A DNA stretch of 64,000 nucleotides from Mycobacterium sp. 155. Its GTDB lineage: Bacteria; Actinomycetota; Actinomycetes; Mycobacteriales; Mycobacteriaceae. Both the position numbers and the translations under genes were made by a program. This document shows positions 19,891-28,054 of this stretch, one piece after another. Within the stretch, counting starts at the first letter, position 1; each line of letters starts with the position of its first letter. The notes under the pieces were generated by a model. It was not told the DNA's origin, did not search any database, and was given only the letters and a program-made list of their open reading frames with translations. The stretch spans positions 4,290,478 to 4,354,477 of the forward strand of contig NZ_KB892705.1 of NCBI RefSeq assembly GCF_000373905.1, written 5' to 3'.

Positions 19891-20268
19891 TCAGCTTTTT
19901 TCGAGCGGCACGCAGTCGTGCAGGCAGCCGCTGGGAGCCGAGGGTGCTTCGGGTTCTGCTTTGCGGTGCAGCACCGCGCGGTTGGGAACAACGCGCACGT
20001 CGTCGCCGCTCAGTTCACCGGTGCCGTCGACGATCAGGGAGTAACCACCGGGCTCGCGGGGTGGCCAGATCACCGTGACAGCCGCGTGTTCGGCCAGATT
20101 GGCGCGGGTGTGGCGGCCGGCAGCGCCGACCTGGATGACGCTGTCGACCAGCACGGGGTCGACGGCCACGGTATGTGCCCGGAAGTCCTCGCCGACGGTG
20201 ATCAGATAGGCGAACGTGAAGTCGGCCATCGCCTCGGCCAGTTGATCCAGATCCACCTTCACAGTCAT
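19891..20268 (-). CDS. Pyridoxamine 5'-phosphate oxidase-fold protein (Rv0441c position)
   Basis: 125 residues from the ATG at 20268. The pattern (AYLITVGEDFRAHTVAVDPVLV, then RHTRANLAEHAAVTVIWP) resembles the split beta-barrel of PNPOx-like flavin or F420 binding proteins, but no diagnostic cofactor motif is clear. The position next to groEL2 and before the DinB gene matches Rv0441c. The 95-base gap to the divergent DinB gene would hold both promoters. Function unknown. Confidence 0.75.
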   Translation of the reverse strand: MTVKVDLDQLAEAMADFTFAYLITVGEDFRAHTVAVDPVLVDSVIQVGAAGRHTRANLAEHAAVTVIWPPREPGGYSLIVDGTGELSGDDVRVVPNRAVLHRKAEPEAPSAPSGCLHDCVPLEKS

Positions 20269-20351
20269 GACGCGGCCACCGATATCCCGTCGTTGCTCAT
20301 CCAACCAACGTACGACGATCGTCGGCGCAGGGGTCAAGGGGGCGCGCCGGG

Positions 20352-20357
20352 TAGCGT
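20352..20357 (+). promoter_or_regulatory. -10 element for DinB-family gene (leaderless type)
   Basis: TAGCGT followed by seven bases and ATG at 20365, with no ribosome binding site. Confidence 0.45.
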
Positions 20358-20364
20358 CGCTGTC

Positions 20365-20883
20365 ATGACCTCTGCCGAATCCGATGCCGTCCGCGAACTG
20401 TTGCGCGATGCCTTCTCCCGGCTGATCGAGCACGTCGACGATCTCACCGATGGGCTCAGCGACGAAGCCGCGACCTATCGCCCGACGCCGCAGGCGAACA
20501 GCATCGCCTGGCTGATCTGGCACAGTGCCCGCGGCCAGGATCTGCAGCTGTGCGACATCGCGGGGTTCGAACAGGTGTGGTTCCGCGACGGGTGGGTGGA
20601 TCGTTTCGGTCTCGACTTGCAGCGCGACGACATGGGCTACGGCCACAGCGCCGCCGACGTCGCGAAGGTGCGCGCCCCCGCACACCTGCTGGCCGGCTAC
20701 TACCGGGCCGTGCACAAGGTGACGCTGGAGTACATCGCCACCGTCACGCCCGTCGAACTGAGCCGCATCGTCGATACCCGCTGGAATCCGCCGGTGACTG
20801 CGAGCGTGCGGTTGGTCAGCATCGTCGATGACTGCGCACAGCACCTGGGTCAGGCCGCGTATCTGCGCGGCATGACCGGGTGA
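20365..20883 (+). CDS. DinB/DUF664-family protein (Rv0443 type)
   Basis: 172 residues of the DinB four-helix fold. The metal-ligand histidines are visible in IWHSARGQD near the N-terminal third and CAQHLGQAAYLRG near the end. Actinobacterial members are often mycothiol-dependent transferases or isomerases, which would fit a mycothiol producer (mshA is elsewhere in the window), but the reaction here is unknown. The stop overlaps the GTG of the PAP2 gene, so the two are coupled. Confidence 0.85.
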   Translation: MTSAESDAVRELLRDAFSRLIEHVDDLTDGLSDEAATYRPTPQANSIAWLIWHSARGQDLQLCDIAGFEQVWFRDGWVDRFGLDLQRDDMGYGHSAADVAKVRAPAHLLAGYYRAVHKVTLEYIATVTPVELSRIVDTRWNPPVTASVRLVSIVDDCAQHLGQAAYLRGMTG

Positions 20884-21437
20884 TCGCCCGGTGGTGGCCG
20901 CCGATCGGGCTGGCGGTCATGCTGTTGCTGGGCTGGGCCATTGGCCAGGGGCCGACCGGGATCGACACCTGGTTCCAGCGGCTGGGCTGGGAGATGGGGC
21001 GGTACCGCAACGTGTTTCTGCTGTTCACGTATCCGCCGGCGGTGGCGCTGGTCTTAGTGGGCGTGATCGCGGTGACGTTGCGCCGAAGACAGTGGCGGCT
21101 GGCGATCGCGATGCTGCTCAGCCCGCCGCTGGCCATCGTTGCCGTACAGCTGTGTAAGCGGATGTTCGGCCGCGAGAAGGGCGGTTCGTTGTGCTATCCG
21201 AGCGGCCACACCACATTCGCGGTGGTGGTGTTCGGCCTGCTGGTGGTCGCGGCGGGTGTCGCGGTGTGGGCGGTGGTCGTCGCGGCTTCCTTGGCTGTGC
21301 TGGCCATGTTCGGCCAGGCCATCACGTATCACTACTTCACCGACACCGTCGGCGCGATGCTGTTCTCGACGTCGGTGGTGTGCCTGGTGGCCTTGGTGGC
21401 CCGGCGTGATCGGCAGACCGCGTCAGCAGTTAGCTGA
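20880..21437 (+). CDS. PAP2-family membrane phosphatase
   Basis: 185 residues with about five membrane spans. The acid-phosphatase core is recognisable: CKRMFGREKGG (motif 1, with the usual RP altered), YPSGHTT (motif 2 with the catalytic His) and ITYHYFTD (motif 3, HxxxD-like). The family dephosphorylates lipid phosphates such as phosphatidate or polyprenyl diphosphate at the membrane surface. The GTG start overlaps the DinB stop. Confidence 0.85.
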   Translation: MIARWWPPIGLAVMLLLGWAIGQGPTGIDTWFQRLGWEMGRYRNVFLLFTYPPAVALVLVGVIAVTLRRRQWRLAIAMLLSPPLAIVAVQLCKRMFGREKGGSLCYPSGHTTFAVVVFGLLVVAAGVAVWAVVVAASLAVLAMFGQAITYHYFTDTVGAMLFSTSVVCLVALVARRDRQTASAVS

Positions 21438-21479
21438 GAGCGCGGCCCGGGGCGCAGGCTCGATGAGCCGAACCCGCAC

Positions 21480-21493
21480 TTGACAGGTGTCAA
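21480..21493. promoter_or_regulatory. Palindromic operator candidate TTGACA-GG-TGTCAA
   Basis: Perfect six-base arms around GG, centred about 50 bases before the ATG of the aldehyde dehydrogenase gene and upstream of its -10 element. It is suited to a dimeric regulator. No regulator is adjacent. Confidence 0.45.
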
Positions 21494-21524
21494 CCCTGCT
21501 GCGACGTGGGTCACAAATGATGGT

Positions 21525-21530
21525 TAACAT
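21525..21530 (+). promoter_or_regulatory. -10 element for aldehyde dehydrogenase (leaderless type)
   Basis: TAACAT followed by six bases and ATG at 21537. No Shine-Dalgarno sequence is present. Confidence 0.5.
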
Positions 21531-21536
21531 TGCCCC

Positions 21537-23066
21537 ATGACCGCGACGCCTCATGTCGATCGGCCGGCTCCGTTCACTGGATTCGGCACCATCCACAGCC
21601 CCGCGACCGGTGCGGTCGCCGGCCGGGTGCGCTGGACCGATGCGGTCGACGTGCCGCGGATCACCGCCGGGCTGCGCGAGGCGCAGCGCGAGTGGGAGGC
21701 CCGCGGCGCCAAGGGGCGTGCCAAGGTACTGGCTCGCTACGCCGTGTGGCTGGGGGAGCACCGCGACGAGATCGAGAAGCTGCTGATCGCCGAGACCGGC
21801 AAGTCGGCGGTCGACGCGGCTCAAGAGGTGCCGCTGCTGATCGTGATCCTGTCGTACTACATCAAGACGGTCGAGAAGGCCATGGCGCCTGACGTCCGTC
21901 CGGCACCCTTACTGTTCTTGTCGGTCAAGAAGATTACCGTCCACTACCGGCCCCGCCCTGTGGTCGGCATCATCGCGCCGTGGAACTACCCTGTCGCCAA
22001 CGCGATGATGGACGCGATCGGTGCCCTGGCCGCCGGATGCGCTGTGCTGCTCAAGCCGTCTGAGCGCACCCCGCTTACCGCCGAGGTGCTGCTGCGCGGC
22101 TGGCTGGATTCCGGCGCCCCCGAGGTGCTGGCGCTGGCCCAGGGTGCCCGTGAGGTGTCCGAGGCCGTCATCGACAACTCCGACTACATCCAGTTCACCG
22201 GCTCTAGCGCCACCGGCGCCAAGGTGATGGAGCGCGCCGCCCGTCGGCTCACCCCCGTAAGCCTCGAACTCGGCGGCAAAGATCCGATGATCGTGCTGGA
22301 GGACGCCGACATCCAACTCGCGGCCAACGCCGCGGTGTGGGGCGGAATGTTCAACGCCGGCCAGACCTGTGTGTCCGTCGAGCGGGTCTACGTGCTCGAG
22401 CCAATCTACGACCAGTTCGTGGCCGCCGTAGTGCGTGCCGTGGAGAAACTCAAGATGGGCTCCGGCGAGGGCTACCACTTCGGCTCGCAGATCGACGACA
22501 GCCAGGTCGCGATCACCGATCGGCACGTCAGCCAGGCCGTCGCAGCGGGCGCCAAGGCGCTGACCGGCGGCAAGCGGCGGGATGGGGAAGGTAGCTTCTA
22601 TCCGCCGACGGTGCTGGTCGACGTCGACCACTCGATGTCGTGCATGACCGAGGAGACCTTCGGCCCGACCCTGCCGATCATGAGGGTGAGCTCCGTCGAG
22701 GAAGCCGTGCGGCTGGCCAACGACAGCCAGTACGGGCTGAGCGCCTCGGTGTTCTCCCAGGACATCGACCGGGCGAAAGCAATTGCCCTGCAATTGGATT
22801 GCGGCGCGGTCAACATCAATGACGTGATCTCCAACCTGATGTGCACCACCGCCCCGATGGGCGGCTGGAAGACCTCCGGTATCGGCGCCCGGTTCGGCGG
22901 TGTCGATGGCGTGCGCAAGTTCTGCAAACAGGAGACCGTCGTGGTGCCCCGCACGAGAAAGGTCGCGGGCGGCAGCTACTACAACAACTCCCACAAGGCG
23001 CTGGCCCGGATGAACAAACTGGTGACCTGGCTGGCGCTCGCGCGCCCCCGGCGAGTCGCCAAGTAA
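21537..23066 (+). CDS. NAD(P)-dependent aldehyde dehydrogenase, succinate-semialdehyde type
   Basis: 509 residues. The catalytic Asn is in PWNYPVANA, the general-base Glu in LELGGKDP, and the nucleophilic Cys in NAGQTCVSVERVY. The overall pattern is closest to GabD2-like succinate semialdehyde dehydrogenases. The hydrophobic and basic C-terminus (LVTWLALARPRRVAK) is a feature of that subgroup. It is separate from the second aldehyde dehydrogenase at 28055, which is of the AldA/ExaC type. The substrate is inferred only. Confidence 0.85.
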   Translation: MTATPHVDRPAPFTGFGTIHSPATGAVAGRVRWTDAVDVPRITAGLREAQREWEARGAKGRAKVLARYAVWLGEHRDEIEKLLIAETGKSAVDAAQEVPLLIVILSYYIKTVEKAMAPDVRPAPLLFLSVKKITVHYRPRPVVGIIAPWNYPVANAMMDAIGALAAGCAVLLKPSERTPLTAEVLLRGWLDSGAPEVLALAQGAREVSEAVIDNSDYIQFTGSSATGAKVMERAARRLTPVSLELGGKDPMIVLEDADIQLAANAAVWGGMFNAGQTCVSVERVYVLEPIYDQFVAAVVRAVEKLKMGSGEGYHFGSQIDDSQVAITDRHVSQAVAAGAKALTGGKRRDGEGSFYPPTVLVDVDHSMSCMTEETFGPTLPIMRVSSVEEAVRLANDSQYGLSASVFSQDIDRAKAIALQLDCGAVNINDVISNLMCTTAPMGGWKTSGIGARFGGVDGVRKFCKQETVVVPRTRKVAGGSYYNNSHKALARMNKLVTWLALARPRRVAK

Positions 23067-23126
23067 TCCGAACGCGACGCCACCTGGCGTTCATCCCGCA
23101 GTCACCTGTCTGTACGACGAGCTGGC

Positions 23127-23132
23127 TACTTT
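23127..23132 (+). promoter_or_regulatory. -10 element for ppk2 (leaderless type)
   Basis: TACTTT followed by six bases and GTG at 23139. Confidence 0.4.
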
Positions 23133-23138
23133 CGGCGG

Positions 23139-24008
23139 GTGACCACTCTGGATAACTCTGTTGTTGAAGGCTATGCCGTCCGCGACGACGATGACGACGA
23201 CCCCGAGCTGCTGCTTCTGCCCAGCGGCGAGGTGGTCGACACGTGGCGCGAGGGCTACCCGTACGACGAGCGGATGAAGCGGGCCGACTACGAGGAGCAG
23301 AAGCGGCTGCTGCAGATCGAGTTGCTCAAGCTGCAGAAGTGGAGCCAGGGCAACGGGCTTCGGCACGTCATCGTGTTCGAGGGCCGGGACGCCGCGGGCA
23401 AGGGTGGCACTATCAAGCGGTTCATGGAGCACCTCAACCCGCGCGGTGCCCGGGTCGTCGCGCTGGAGAAGCCGACCGAGAAGGAACGCACGCAGTGGTA
23501 CTTCCAGCGCTACGTCAACCACTTGCCGGCCGCCGGTGAGATCGTGCTGTTCGACCGGTCCTGGTACAACAGGGCCGGCGTCGAGCGGGTGATGGACTAC
23601 TGCACGCCCAAACAGCACGCCGAATTCATCCGGCAGGCACCGCTGTTCGAGCAGATGCTCGTCAACGACGGCATCAGCCTGACCAAACTGTGGTTCTCGG
23701 TGACCCAGTCCGAGCAGCGCACCCGGTTCACGATCCGTCAGGTGGATCCGGTGCGGCAGTGGAAGCTCTCACCTACCGACCTTGCATCGCTGGACAAGTG
23801 GGAGGACTACACCGCGGCCAAAGAGGACATGTTCGCCTGGACGGACACCGAGATCGCGCCGTGGACCGTGGTGAAGAGCAACGACAAGAAGCGCGCCCGC
23901 ATCAACGCGATGCGCTACGTGCTGGGTAAGTTCAACTACGACAACAAGGACCATGAGGTGGTCGGCCAGGCCGATCCGCTGATCGTGGGGCGTGCGCTCT
24001 CGGATTGA
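23139..24008 (+). CDS. ppk2: Polyphosphate kinase 2
   Basis: 289 residues from the GTG at 23139. Walker A is EGRDAAGKGG, Walker B is FDRSWYNRAGVE, and the lid segment is FSVTQSEQRTRF. It resembles Rv3232c, the mycobacterial PPK2 that uses polyphosphate to phosphorylate nucleoside diphosphates, mainly making GTP. The acidic N-terminal tail (DDDDDDPELLLL) is unusual in its charge. It is followed 46 bases later by a membrane protein gene. A second, different PPK2-family gene lies at 38445-39323. Confidence 0.92.
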   Translation: MTTLDNSVVEGYAVRDDDDDDPELLLLPSGEVVDTWREGYPYDERMKRADYEEQKRLLQIELLKLQKWSQGNGLRHVIVFEGRDAAGKGGTIKRFMEHLNPRGARVVALEKPTEKERTQWYFQRYVNHLPAAGEIVLFDRSWYNRAGVERVMDYCTPKQHAEFIRQAPLFEQMLVNDGISLTKLWFSVTQSEQRTRFTIRQVDPVRQWKLSPTDLASLDKWEDYTAAKEDMFAWTDTEIAPWTVVKSNDKKRARINAMRYVLGKFNYDNKDHEVVGQADPLIVGRALSD

Positions 24009-24054
24009 TTTTGGACCCGACCCAGGCCGTCCCCAACCAGAAGAGGAGGACGGC

Positions 24055-24909
24055 GTGCGCTTCGTGATGGCGCTGTTCCTGTGGGTGCTGACGACGGTGT
24101 TTCTCGCCGTTGCGGTACCCACGGCGTGGGCCCAGAAGAACATCGTCGACCAGGAGGGCTACTCGGCCTTCGCGGCGGGTGCGGCGAAGGATCCGCAGCT
24201 GCAGCAGGCGGTGGCCGGTGAGCTCACCACCCAGGTGCGCACGTTGGCGTCCGGGAGCGGATCAGAAGTGAACGCCGCACTGGTGCGTGGCGTGGCCAAC
24301 GCTTACACCGCGAGCGCAGAGTTTCCCGGTCAGTTCGCCAAGGCCAACGGGATCGCCCACACCTGGATGTTCACCAACCGGCTGTCCCGCGACGAGAACG
24401 GCTCCTGGGTCGTCGACCTGGCCCCCATGCTGTCGGATTCGTCCTTCCAGCAGACTCTTTCGCAGTTCAACGTCACGGTGCCGCAGACGCTCACCGTGCC
24501 GATCGCAACGTCGGCTCCCGACGCGTTGCAGCCCGGCAAGCTGCGGCCTCTGGCGGTGTGGGGTCCCTGGGTCAGCGTGGGCGCGGCGGTACTGGCCGGG
24601 GTGTTCGCCCTGCTGACCCTGGCCGCTGCCCGCTCCCGGGGTAAAGCGCTTGCCGCGCTGGGTGTGTCGGCGTTGCTTGTCGGCGCGGCCGGGTGGGCGG
24701 GGCTTGAGGTGGCGCGACGCTACCTCAACGACGTCCTCAACCACACCAGCGGTGACATCCGGCAGGCCGCCGACGCGATGGTCAACCATGCCATTGCCGG
24801 CCTGCATCAGTGGCTCAACCTGACCCTGGCTGTCGGCGGCGGGCTGGTGGTGTTCGGGGTGATCGTGGCGATGCTGGGCGGATTGCGTCGTCGCCCGGCT
24901 GACCGGTAG
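24055..24909 (+). CDS. Membrane protein of unknown function
   Basis: 284 residues. The GTG start at 24055 has GAGGAGG just upstream. It has an N-terminal membrane span (FVMALFLWVLTTVFLAVAVP), then an outer domain of about 140 residues, then spans near 175-198, 205-225 and 255-275. I recognise no enzyme motif. It follows ppk2 in the same direction and may share its transcript, but nothing in the sequence ties it to polyphosphate. Confidence 0.7.
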   Translation: MRFVMALFLWVLTTVFLAVAVPTAWAQKNIVDQEGYSAFAAGAAKDPQLQQAVAGELTTQVRTLASGSGSEVNAALVRGVANAYTASAEFPGQFAKANGIAHTWMFTNRLSRDENGSWVVDLAPMLSDSSFQQTLSQFNVTVPQTLTVPIATSAPDALQPGKLRPLAVWGPWVSVGAAVLAGVFALLTLAAARSRGKALAALGVSALLVGAAGWAGLEVARRYLNDVLNHTSGDIRQAADAMVNHAIAGLHQWLNLTLAVGGGLVVFGVIVAMLGGLRRRPADR

Positions 24910-24919
24910 CCCGCCAGAC

Positions 24920-25327
24920 TCAGACGGTGGGATCGACCCGCCCGGATGCGCGGGCTGTGCGGGCCAACACCTGCGGTCCGGTGGTCAACGCCTTGCGCCA
25001 TGGTGCGACTCCGTCGACTTCGATCTCGATCGAGATGCTCAGCACCGTGCGGATGAGCACGATCATGCCGAGTACGGCGGCATCGGTGAGTGACGGCGTG
25101 GCGGTGACGGTCTTGACGATGTCCGCCGCAACGAGCAGCTCCAGTCCGAGCAGAATCGCCCCGCCCAGTGAATCTCGCAGCGTCTTGAATGCCCGGCCGC
25201 CATCGCCGCTTCTCCGCCAGGTGCGTAGGGCCAGGACGAAGGCGAACAGGAACCCCAGCACCATCGACAAGACGCCCAGTACTTCGAATGCTGTCGTTGT
25301 CTGTTCGAAGAACTCCGTCACGCGCAT
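24920..25327 (-). CDS. DUF1622 membrane protein
   Basis: 135 residues with three hydrophobic segments (EVLGVLSMVLGFLFAFVLAL, GGAILLGLELLVAADIV and the AAVLGMIVLIRTVLS region). The arrangement LRDSLGGAILLGLE...VAADIVKTV and IRTVLSISIEIEVDG is typical of DUF1622. Function unknown. It converges with the preceding membrane protein gene. The 225 bases upstream (25328-25552) hold no gene I can support. Confidence 0.8.
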   Translation of the reverse strand: MRVTEFFEQTTTAFEVLGVLSMVLGFLFAFVLALRTWRRSGDGGRAFKTLRDSLGGAILLGLELLVAADIVKTVTATPSLTDAAVLGMIVLIRTVLSISIEIEVDGVAPWRKALTTGPQVLARTARASGRVDPTV

Positions 25328-25552
25328 CTCAGCGGGCCCCTCCGAACCAGGAGGCCGCAGCCCCGTCGCGGATAGACCATCGCGCAGATCGGATCTCGGG
25401 CAGCAAGCTCACACTGGCGCGTCGCCAACCCGACCCGGCCCAGCAACTCCAGAGCAGGCATGGATGACGATGGCATGCATGGAGTGTGCCCTGTCAGTAC
25501 TCCGAGCACGGGCGTCGACACGCAGAGTCAAGGCTCGATGACGTGCGACGGG

Positions 25553-25837
25553 TCAGGTCGGTGCTCGGTGCTCGGGTGGCGCCTGGCTGTAATCGCCCCA
25601 TGGTCCGTCGCCCATGTTCTCGTAGGCCTGGTTGACGATGAGTTTCTGGGCTTGTAACTGCGACAAGGGAATCCGTGCCAACTTGGCGGCCACCCCGATC
25701 TCCGGGTCGCGTTCGGCCAGGCCGATCGCCTTCTCGATCTCGTCAGGCATGGGCGGGACGATGGTGTTGAGCTGCTCGGGCCGGAAGTCAAGAGTCTCTG
25801 GTGCTCGACTCGGTGATGGCCAACGCGATGAGCACAT
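25553..25837 (-). CDS. Small soluble protein or 3' part of a frameshifted gene
   Basis: Up to 94 residues. The credible part begins around LDFRPEQLNTIVPPMPDEIE and runs through AERDPEIGVAAKLARIPLSQLQAQKLIVNQAYENMG to the end. I do not recognise a family. No ribosome binding site precedes the ATG at 25837 or the internal ATG (MPDEIE). The frame overlaps the end of the upstream membrane ORF, one base out of phase, which suggests that the two are halves of one gene. If separate, it would be translated by coupling. Confidence 0.5.
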   Translation of the reverse strand: MCSSRWPSPSRAPETLDFRPEQLNTIVPPMPDEIEKAIGLAERDPEIGVAAKLARIPLSQLQAQKLIVNQAYENMGDGPWGDYSQAPPEHRAPT

Positions 25838-25997
25838 CGGCCGTCGTGACGAACAGGCCTGCCCAGTACATCCACTTCAGCGTCGGCTCCGGCTGAGAGG
25901 CGAAGAAGATGACGAGAAAGATCGGGCCCACGATGCCGAAGACGAACGTCATCCCTTGGATGACGAGGTAGCGCCGGAACGTAGCCATTCCAGCCAC
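25788..25997 (-). CDS. Small two-span membrane protein or 5' part of a frameshifted gene
   Basis: 69 residues with two membrane spans (YLVIQGMTFVFGIVGPIFLV and the WMYWAGLFVTTADVLIALAI region), ending ITESSTRDS. The start is the GTG immediately after the peptidase stop, or the ATG at 25988. Its end overlaps the next ORF by 50 bases in another frame. A one-base shift near the overlap would fuse them into one protein of roughly 145-150 residues. Family not recognised. Confidence 0.5.
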   Translation of the reverse strand: MAGMATFRRYLVIQGMTFVFGIVGPIFLVIFFASQPEPTLKWMYWAGLFVTTADVLIALAITESSTRDS

Positions 25998-27992
25998 TCA
26001 GCCGCCGAGCTTTCGCCACAGGAACTCATAGGTCAGCGCGGCCTTGAACGCAGCCTGCTTGTTGTCCGCGGCGCCGCCGTGCCCGCCCTCGATGTTCTCG
26101 TAATAGGTCACGTCGTGCCCCGCGGCCTCCAGTGCCGCCGTCATCTTGCGGGCATGCCCCGGGTGCACCCGATCGTCCCGCGTCGAGGTGGTGATAAGGA
26201 TCGGGGGATAATGGCGATCAGTCGAAACATTCTGGTACGGCGAGTATTTCGAGATGAACTCCCAGTCGTCCGGATTGTCGGGGTCGCCATATTCGGCCAC
26301 CCAGGACGCCCCGGCCAGCAGCAGGTGATAGCGCTTCATGTCGAGCAACGGCACGCTGCACACCAGGGCCCCGAACAACTCCGGATACTGCGTCAGCATG
26401 ACGCCCATGAGCAGGCCACCGTTGCTGCCGCCCGCCGCACCGAGCTGCTCGACGGTGGTGATGCCGCGCCGCACCAAATCGGCTGCCACGGCGGCGAAAT
26501 CCTCGTACACCAGGTGGCGGTTCTCCCGCATCGCCCCGGTGTGCCAGCGCGGCCCGTACTCGCCACCACCGCGAATGTTGGCCGCCACGTAGGTGCCGCC
26601 GCGAGCCAGCCAGGTCCGGCCGATACCGCCCGAATAGCCCGGTGTCAACGAATTCTGGAATCCGCCGTAGCCATAGAGATACGTAGGGCTCGGCGTGGAC
26701 CGCTGTCCGACCACGAAATAGGGGATCGCGGTGCCGTCGGCCGAGGTGGCGAAATACTGTGCGACGTCGATACCGTCGGCGTCGAAGAATGCCGGCGCGG
26801 ATTTGAGCTTTTGCAGCGCACCGCCTGCGGTCCCGTGCAGCAGGCGCGACGGCCTGGTGAAACCACTTGAGTCGTAGAAGACCTCGTCGCCCAGCGGGTC
26901 CGTCTCGACCACGACGGTCTCGTCGCCCACCGGGATGCCGGGCGCATCCACGCGATCCCAGGTGCCGGGTGTGACGATCTCGATGTGGCTGGCGACATCG
27001 CGCCGAGTGACCAGCACCAGCTTGTCCCTGGTCCAGCTGGCCTCGGACAGGCAGCTGTGCTCATCCGGCTCGTATATCGGGACGAGTTCGCCTGTGCCGG
27101 AAAGAAATTCGTCGAAGTTGGTGGCCAGCAAGCTGCCCGCCGGGTACGTCACATCGCCGACCTGCCAGTCGTTGCGCAGTGAGATCAGCATCCACTCGCG
27201 GTGAGTCGAGGTCGTGGCGTCCGTCGGAACGTCGATGAGGATCAGCTCGCCGTCGCGCACCTCGTAGCGGAGCCGGTTGTAGAAATTGGTGTAGCGGCCG
27301 ACGCGGGTGTGCTCGAAACCGGGCGTCCGGTCCACGCTGGCGATGACCCGGACATCCGTCGGCTCTGCGGCGAACACCGTCTCGGCGTTCTCCAGCGGCT
27401 CGCCGCGGCGCCACCGCTTGGCGATCCGTGGATAACCCGATTCGGTCATCGACCCCTCGCCGAAGTCGGTGCACACCAGCAGGGTGTTCTCGTCTTCCCA
27501 TGACACCGACGACTTCACCTCCGGCAGCTCGAAGCCGTCAGGGACGAATTGCTTTGTGCGCATATCGAATTCACGAACCACCGTGGCATCGGCTCCGCCG
27601 CGGGACAGGCTGATCAATGCCAGCGTGTGTTCGGGCTCGATGACTTCAGGGCCGGCCCACACCCAGTTCTCGTCCTCGGAGCGGGCGAGCTCGTCGAGAT
27701 CGATGATGACGTCCCAGTCGGGCTCATCGGTGCGGTAACTGTCCAGCGTGGTGCGGCGCCAGAGACCACGCGGATTGGCCTCGTCACGCCAGAAGTTGTA
27801 GAGGTACTCGCCCCGGCGGCTCACGTACGGAATGCGGGCGTCGGTGTCGAGCACCTCGAGCACCTGGTCGCGCAACTCGTCGAACCGGTCACCGCTCAGG
27901 GCCGCAACCGTCGCATCGTTGTGCTTGCGAACCCAGTCCAGGGCGTCTTCGCCGGTGATGTCCTCGAGCCACAGGTACGGATCGTCTGTCAC
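25998..27992 (-). CDS. S9 prolyl oligopeptidase-family serine peptidase (Rv0457c type)
   Basis: 664 residues. The N-terminal two-thirds is a beta-propeller gate starting [14 protein letters not shown]. The alpha/beta-hydrolase domain follows, with the catalytic Ser in GGSNGGLL, Asp in [11 protein letters not shown] and His in EGGHGG. The oxyanion and substrate region YGYGGFQ...[10 protein letters not shown] is present. It probably cleaves short peptides in the cytoplasm, as no signal peptide is present. It is divergent from the aldA-type dehydrogenase, as Rv0457c is from Rv0458. Confidence 0.93.
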   Translation of the reverse strand: MTDDPYLWLEDITGEDALDWVRKHNDATVAALSGDRFDELRDQVLEVLDTDARIPYVSRRGEYLYNFWRDEANPRGLWRRTTLDSYRTDEPDWDVIIDLDELARSEDENWVWAGPEVIEPEHTLALISLSRGGADATVVREFDMRTKQFVPDGFELPEVKSSVSWEDENTLLVCTDFGEGSMTESGYPRIAKRWRRGEPLENAETVFAAEPTDVRVIASVDRTPGFEHTRVGRYTNFYNRLRYEVRDGELILIDVPTDATTSTHREWMLISLRNDWQVGDVTYPAGSLLATNFDEFLSGTGELVPIYEPDEHSCLSEASWTRDKLVLVTRRDVASHIEIVTPGTWDRVDAPGIPVGDETVVVETDPLGDEVFYDSSGFTRPSRLLHGTAGGALQKLKSAPAFFDADGIDVAQYFATSADGTAIPYFVVGQRSTPSPTYLYGYGGFQNSLTPGYSGGIGRTWLARGGTYVAANIRGGGEYGPRWHTGAMRENRHLVYEDFAAVAADLVRRGITTVEQLGAAGGSNGGLLMGVMLTQYPELFGALVCSVPLLDMKRYHLLLAGASWVAEYGDPDNPDDWEFISKYSPYQNVSTDRHYPPILITTSTRDDRVHPGHARKMTAALEAAGHDVTYYENIEGGHGGAADNKQAAFKAALTYEFLWRKLGG

Positions 27993-28054
27993 CTCAACAT
28001 TGTGCCCGCACGCGTAATGTGATCTGTGTTACACCGCCTCACGAGGAGTCGATC

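Noticed and set aside
25318..25521. 67-codon minus-strand frame between DUF1622 and the small membrane genes
   Set aside because: No ribosome binding site, no family pattern and composition like non-coding high-GC sequence. I see no supportable gene in 25328-25552.
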